8,861 nucleotides of DNA from Anaerolineae bacterium (lineage in GTDB: Bacteria; Chloroflexota; Anaerolineae; Anaerolineales; Villigracilaceae): assembly GCA_003158885.1 (NCBI GenBank), contig PMLN01000413.1, positions 1-8,861 of the forward strand. The letters run 5' to 3'. Shown piece by piece: positions 6,415-8,861 of the stretch. A program made the translations under genes and the position numbers. Position 1 is the first letter of the stretch. The number at the start of each line of letters is the position of its first letter. The notes under the pieces are model-generated. The model searched no databases, was not told the origin of the DNA, and saw only the letters and a program-made list of their open reading frames with translations.

Positions 6415-6438
6415 ACGATTAAGCTTTTCCTTAATCGT
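6415..6438. promoter_or_regulatory. Candidate operator: palindrome at the transcription start
   Basis: Perfect 9-bp inverted repeat acgattaag (6415-6423) and cttaatcgt (6430-6438) with a 6-base spacer, plus an extra half-site cgattaa at 6405-6411. It overlaps the predicted start of transcription and ends one base before the regulator ATG, a position suited to autorepression by the HTH protein encoded immediately downstream. Confidence 0.6.
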
Positions 6439-6439
6439 T

Positions 6440-7414
6440 ATGCAGAACATCCAACCCGTTGACGCGTTCGAGCAGATCAAACTCCTGGCAGATGTGCATC
6501 GCATGGCCATCCTACGCCGGTTGATGGCTTCTCCCGCGACGCTTACGCAACTGGCGCGCAGCCTCCACCAATCCCCTGCCTGGGTGCGTCATCACATGCT
6601 TAAACTTCAGGCCGCCGGCCTGGTTGAGATGATCGAAATCCGCAGAACGGGAAAAGTGACGGAAAAATACTATCAATCAAAAGCGGGCGCTTTTTTACTT
6701 CAGCAACTGATCCTGCCAAAAACGAAAAAGCCCCCATTGATTTTCTCCGGCAGCCATGACCTTGCATTGGAATCGGCTGCAAGACACCTGGAAAAACATT
6801 TCCATCTGTTGAATTTTCCCGTTGGCTCATTGGATGGTCTCGTCAATCTACGCCAGGGACTATGCCAGATTTCAGGCGCCCATATTCTCGACGATGACGG
6901 TGGATACAATGCTTCCACGGTCCGGCATCTTTTTCCCGACCGCGCCGTGGAGTTGGTCACGCTGGCTTATCGCACACAAGGCTTGATGGTACATGCGGGG
7001 AATCCAAAATCGATCCAGAAGATCAAGGATATCGCCCGCCAGGAAGTGCGCTTCGTGAATCGGAATCCCGGATCAGGCACACGCCTGTGGTTCGACGCGG
7101 AACTCAAGCGCTTGAAGATGGATACAAAGCAAATCAAGGGTTACGATCAAATCGCTAAAACCCACAGCGAGTCGGCGTCCTTGGTCGAAACAGGGCAGGC
7201 GGATGTCACATTGGGTTTGCAAGCCGCCGCCCATCAACATCATCTGGATTTCATTCCATTGTTCGAAGAACGATATGACCTGGTTTTGCCGCGCGAAAAT
7301 GAAGAGTTCGTTTCGCCCTTGTTGGATTTCCTGCAGACCGCCGCCTTTCGCAACGAGCTCAATTCGCTGACGGGCTATAACCCGGCCCACAGCGGTGAGC
7401 AAATTCTTCTTTAG
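6440..7414 (+). CDS. HTH regulator with PBP-like (molybdate/tungstate-type) effector domain
   Basis: This 324-residue cytoplasmic protein joins a winged HTH to a ligand-binding domain. Residues 8-90 form an ArsR-like HTH (LLADVHRMAILRRL, then LTQLARSLHQSPAWVRHHM as recognition part and a wing near RRTGKVTEKYY). Residues about 100-310 match the PBP-like domain found in molybdate/tungstate-linked regulators and MoeA-type proteins: GSHDLALE at 104-111, GSLDGLVNL at 129-137, AHILDDDGGYN at 147-157, TQGLMVHAGNP at 179-189, and VRFVNRNPGSGTR at 203-215. It has no signal peptide, so the binding domain senses inside the cell. I chose the ATG at 6440 because the upstream TTG is in the promoter; no Shine-Dalgarno is visible. 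It probably controls itself and the next gene in response to an oxyanion; the ligand is inferred from the family. Confidence 0.85.
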   Translation: MQNIQPVDAFEQIKLLADVHRMAILRRLMASPATLTQLARSLHQSPAWVRHHMLKLQAAGLVEMIEIRRTGKVTEKYYQSKAGAFLLQQLILPKTKKPPLIFSGSHDLALESAARHLEKHFHLLNFPVGSLDGLVNLRQGLCQISGAHILDDDGGYNASTVRHLFPDRAVELVTLAYRTQGLMVHAGNPKSIQKIKDIARQEVRFVNRNPGSGTRLWFDAELKRLKMDTKQIKGYDQIAKTHSESASLVETGQADVTLGLQAAAHQHHLDFIPLFEERYDLVLPRENEEFVSPLLDFLQTAAFRNELNSLTGYNPAHSGEQILL

Positions 7415-7418
7415 GAGA
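7413..7418 (+). promoter_or_regulatory. Ribosome binding site of the molybdopterin-fold lipoprotein gene
   Basis: AGGAGA begins within the regulator's TAG stop (7412-7414) and lies 9 bases before the ATG at 7428. The overlap suggests translational coupling of the two genes. Confidence 0.75.
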
Positions 7419-7427
7419 TAGGAATCC

Positions 7428-8840
7428 ATGAAACGCAAGAAGTTGTTCATCACCTTTCTGATTATGATCGCTGCTTTGGCCTTGACAGCCGCAGCTGCGG
7501 GCTGCAGTGCATCCAAGCCGGCGGTTGCGGCCATTCTGCAATTGACCGGGACCACAGGAAACAAATCTTTCACACTGGATCAGATTAAGGCCCTGCCAGT
7601 TACGGAAGGATGGGGTGGAAATAAAAGCAGCGCCGGGGTCATCACGGTTCCGGCCTCTTTCAAGGGAGTCGCTCTCAAAGATGTGGTGGCAGCCCTCGGA
7701 GGCAGCTACGATAACACGATGGGCGTTACCTTGACCGCCCAGGATGGTTATAGCATGACTTTCTCTTATGACCAGGTCATGAGCGGGAATTTCACGGCTT
7801 ACGATCCTGCCACCGGTTCCGAGCTTGCAACCCATGACCCGCTGACCGCCATTCTGGCTTATGAGCAGAACGGCAAACTTCTTGATCCTGTTCAAGATGG
7901 CACCCTACGCTTGCAAGTGGTCAGCGCCAAGAACAACCAGGTCGTTGATGGACACTGGACCGAAAAATGGGTCGTCAAAATGGATGTTAAGCCGGAGGGC
8001 CAAACCTGGAAGTTGAAGCTGCATGGAGCAATTATGCAACCGGTCGACAGGGCCGCATTTCAATCATGTGCTTCGCCGAATTGTCACGGCGCGAGTTGGA
8101 AGGATGAAAATGGGCAGAACTGGGCCGGCGTCCCCTTATGGCTTTTAGTGGGCCAAGTGGATGATGCCAACTCGCACGGCACCGGCTCATTCAACGATGC
8201 CCTGGCAGATGCCGGATACAAAGTGGATGTGGTCAGCGCGGATGGCACAACGATCACGCTGGACAGCGCCCGCATCAAACGTAATGGCAATATCATCGCG
8301 GCCTATCTGGTCAACGATGCCGAGCTGCCCGACAAGTACTACCCATTACGCCTGGTTGGTTCTGATGTGCAGAAAGAACAAATGGTCGGCCAGATTCAAA
8401 TGATCGTGGTGCACGTTCCAGAATCTCCAATGACAACCATTACGCCAACCATATCCACAACCTCTGCCGGCCCGACACCATCCACTGGCAGTTTGAGCAT
8501 TTCCGGTTTGGTGACGAATCCGTTGAAGCTATCAGAGAGCGCACTACGGGCAATGGGTCCGGTCACGATCAGCGCAGAGCAACCCAAGATGGGAACCCAA
8601 TCCTTCACCGGCGTACATCTAAACACTTTATTGGATATTGCCCAAGTTCAAGCCGGCGCGAAGAGTCTGGTATTCATCGCCAGCGACGGTTATTCGGCCG
8701 AGATCGATTTAGCCGCGGTGCGCAGCTGCACGGATTGCATGATTGCCTTCACCAATACGCCGGGAGCTTTCCTGGCTGTCATGCCCGGACAACAAGGCGA
8801 TTTGTGGGTCAAGAACATAGTCGAGATCGAAGTCAAGTAG
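7428..8840 (+). CDS. Lipoprotein with three sulfite-oxidase-type molybdopterin-fold domains
   Basis: This 470-residue exported protein has a signal peptide with lipobox AAGC (Cys26), so it should be anchored outside the membrane. Three domains resemble the sulfite oxidase molybdopterin-binding fold: about 34-187 (KSFTLDQIKALPV, then FKGVALKDVVAALGG), about 193-331 (WKLKLHG and WAGVPLWLLVGQVDD) and about 355-470 (SLSISGLVTNPLKLSESALRAM, then FTGVHLNTLLDIA). A Ser/Thr/Pro linker (332-354) precedes the third. Domain 2 contains Cys214-X4-Cys219-His220 (CASPNCHG), and domain 3 has Cys434-X2-Cys437. Whether any domain holds a cofactor is unclear: the catalytic-type Cys is not obvious. It follows the regulator by 13 bp in one operon, suggesting a role linked to molybdenum or tungsten. 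Substrate and enzymatic activity are unknown; it could be a binding rather than catalytic protein. Confidence 0.75.
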   Translation: MKRKKLFITFLIMIAALALTAAAAGCSASKPAVAAILQLTGTTGNKSFTLDQIKALPVTEGWGGNKSSAGVITVPASFKGVALKDVVAALGGSYDNTMGVTLTAQDGYSMTFSYDQVMSGNFTAYDPATGSELATHDPLTAILAYEQNGKLLDPVQDGTLRLQVVSAKNNQVVDGHWTEKWVVKMDVKPEGQTWKLKLHGAIMQPVDRAAFQSCASPNCHGASWKDENGQNWAGVPLWLLVGQVDDANSHGTGSFNDALADAGYKVDVVSADGTTITLDSARIKRNGNIIAAYLVNDAELPDKYYPLRLVGSDVQKEQMVGQIQMIVVHVPESPMTTITPTISTTSAGPTPSTGSLSISGLVTNPLKLSESALRAMGPVTISAEQPKMGTQSFTGVHLNTLLDIAQVQAGAKSLVFIASDGYSAEIDLAAVRSCTDCMIAFTNTPGAFLAVMPGQQGDLWVKNIVEIEVK

Positions 8841-8861
8841 TTATACCGCACTCGGTCACAA

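Noticed and set aside
6386..6439. Extended N-terminus of the regulator starting at TTG 6386
   Set aside because: That codon is part of the TTGACA -35 box, and the added 18 residues would be encoded by promoter and operator DNA.
8841..8861. Tail after the last stop codon
   Set aside because: Only 21 bases with no recognisable signal; too short to call a terminator or gene start.

Overview
The window looks like a chromosomal segment of a Chloroflexota bacterium, perhaps an Anaerolineae-like lineage. This is an inference from the style of the proteins (full-length B12-dependent MetH, DinB-like fragments, lipoproteins with Thr/Pro-rich linkers) and from many palindromic dispersed repeats between and inside genes. 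No rRNA or other taxonomic marker is present.

Layout. Positions 1-5386 and the dinB-like remnant up to 6029 read on the minus strand; 6440-8840 reads on the plus strand. From left to right: (i) the first 38 codons of a membrane protein running off the left edge; (ii) an AT-rich gene for a secreted GH10 xylanase-family lipoprotein (223-1623); (iii) a 50-codon remnant (1649-1801) whose 5' end resembles the start of gene (i) and whose 3' end looks like a DinB C-terminus; (iv) metH, cobalamin-dependent methionine synthase of 1190 residues (1814-5386), which carries two palindromic repeats translated in frame; (v) a metH leader with candidate -10 boxes, a two-copy 81-bp tandem repeat with conserved hairpins, and a possible Shine-Dalgarno switch; (vi) a dinB N-terminal remnant (5685-6029); (vii) a repeat nest (6078-6338) made of an outer palindrome, an inserted MITE-like element with 12-bp terminal inverted repeats and an 8-bp target duplication, and a further palindrome inside it; (viii) a divergent two-gene operon: an ArsR-like HTH plus molybdate/tungstate-type binding-domain regulator (6440-7414), then a lipoprotein with three sulfite-oxidase-type molybdopterin-fold domains (7428-8840).

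How the parts relate. MetH is ordinary methionine/folate metabolism. The plus-strand pair is the most system-like part: a one-component regulator whose effector domain belongs to the oxyanion-binding PBP-like family is directly coupled (13-bp gap, Shine-Dalgarno overlapping the stop) to an exported protein of the molybdopterin-fold type. A strong promoter and a palindromic operator sit just before the regulator. This suggests a molybdenum/tungsten-responsive cell-surface module, possibly continuing to the right of the window.

The region between 5387 and 6385 has no convincing intact gene. It is built from repeats and gene debris and looks like a hotspot for small-element insertion.
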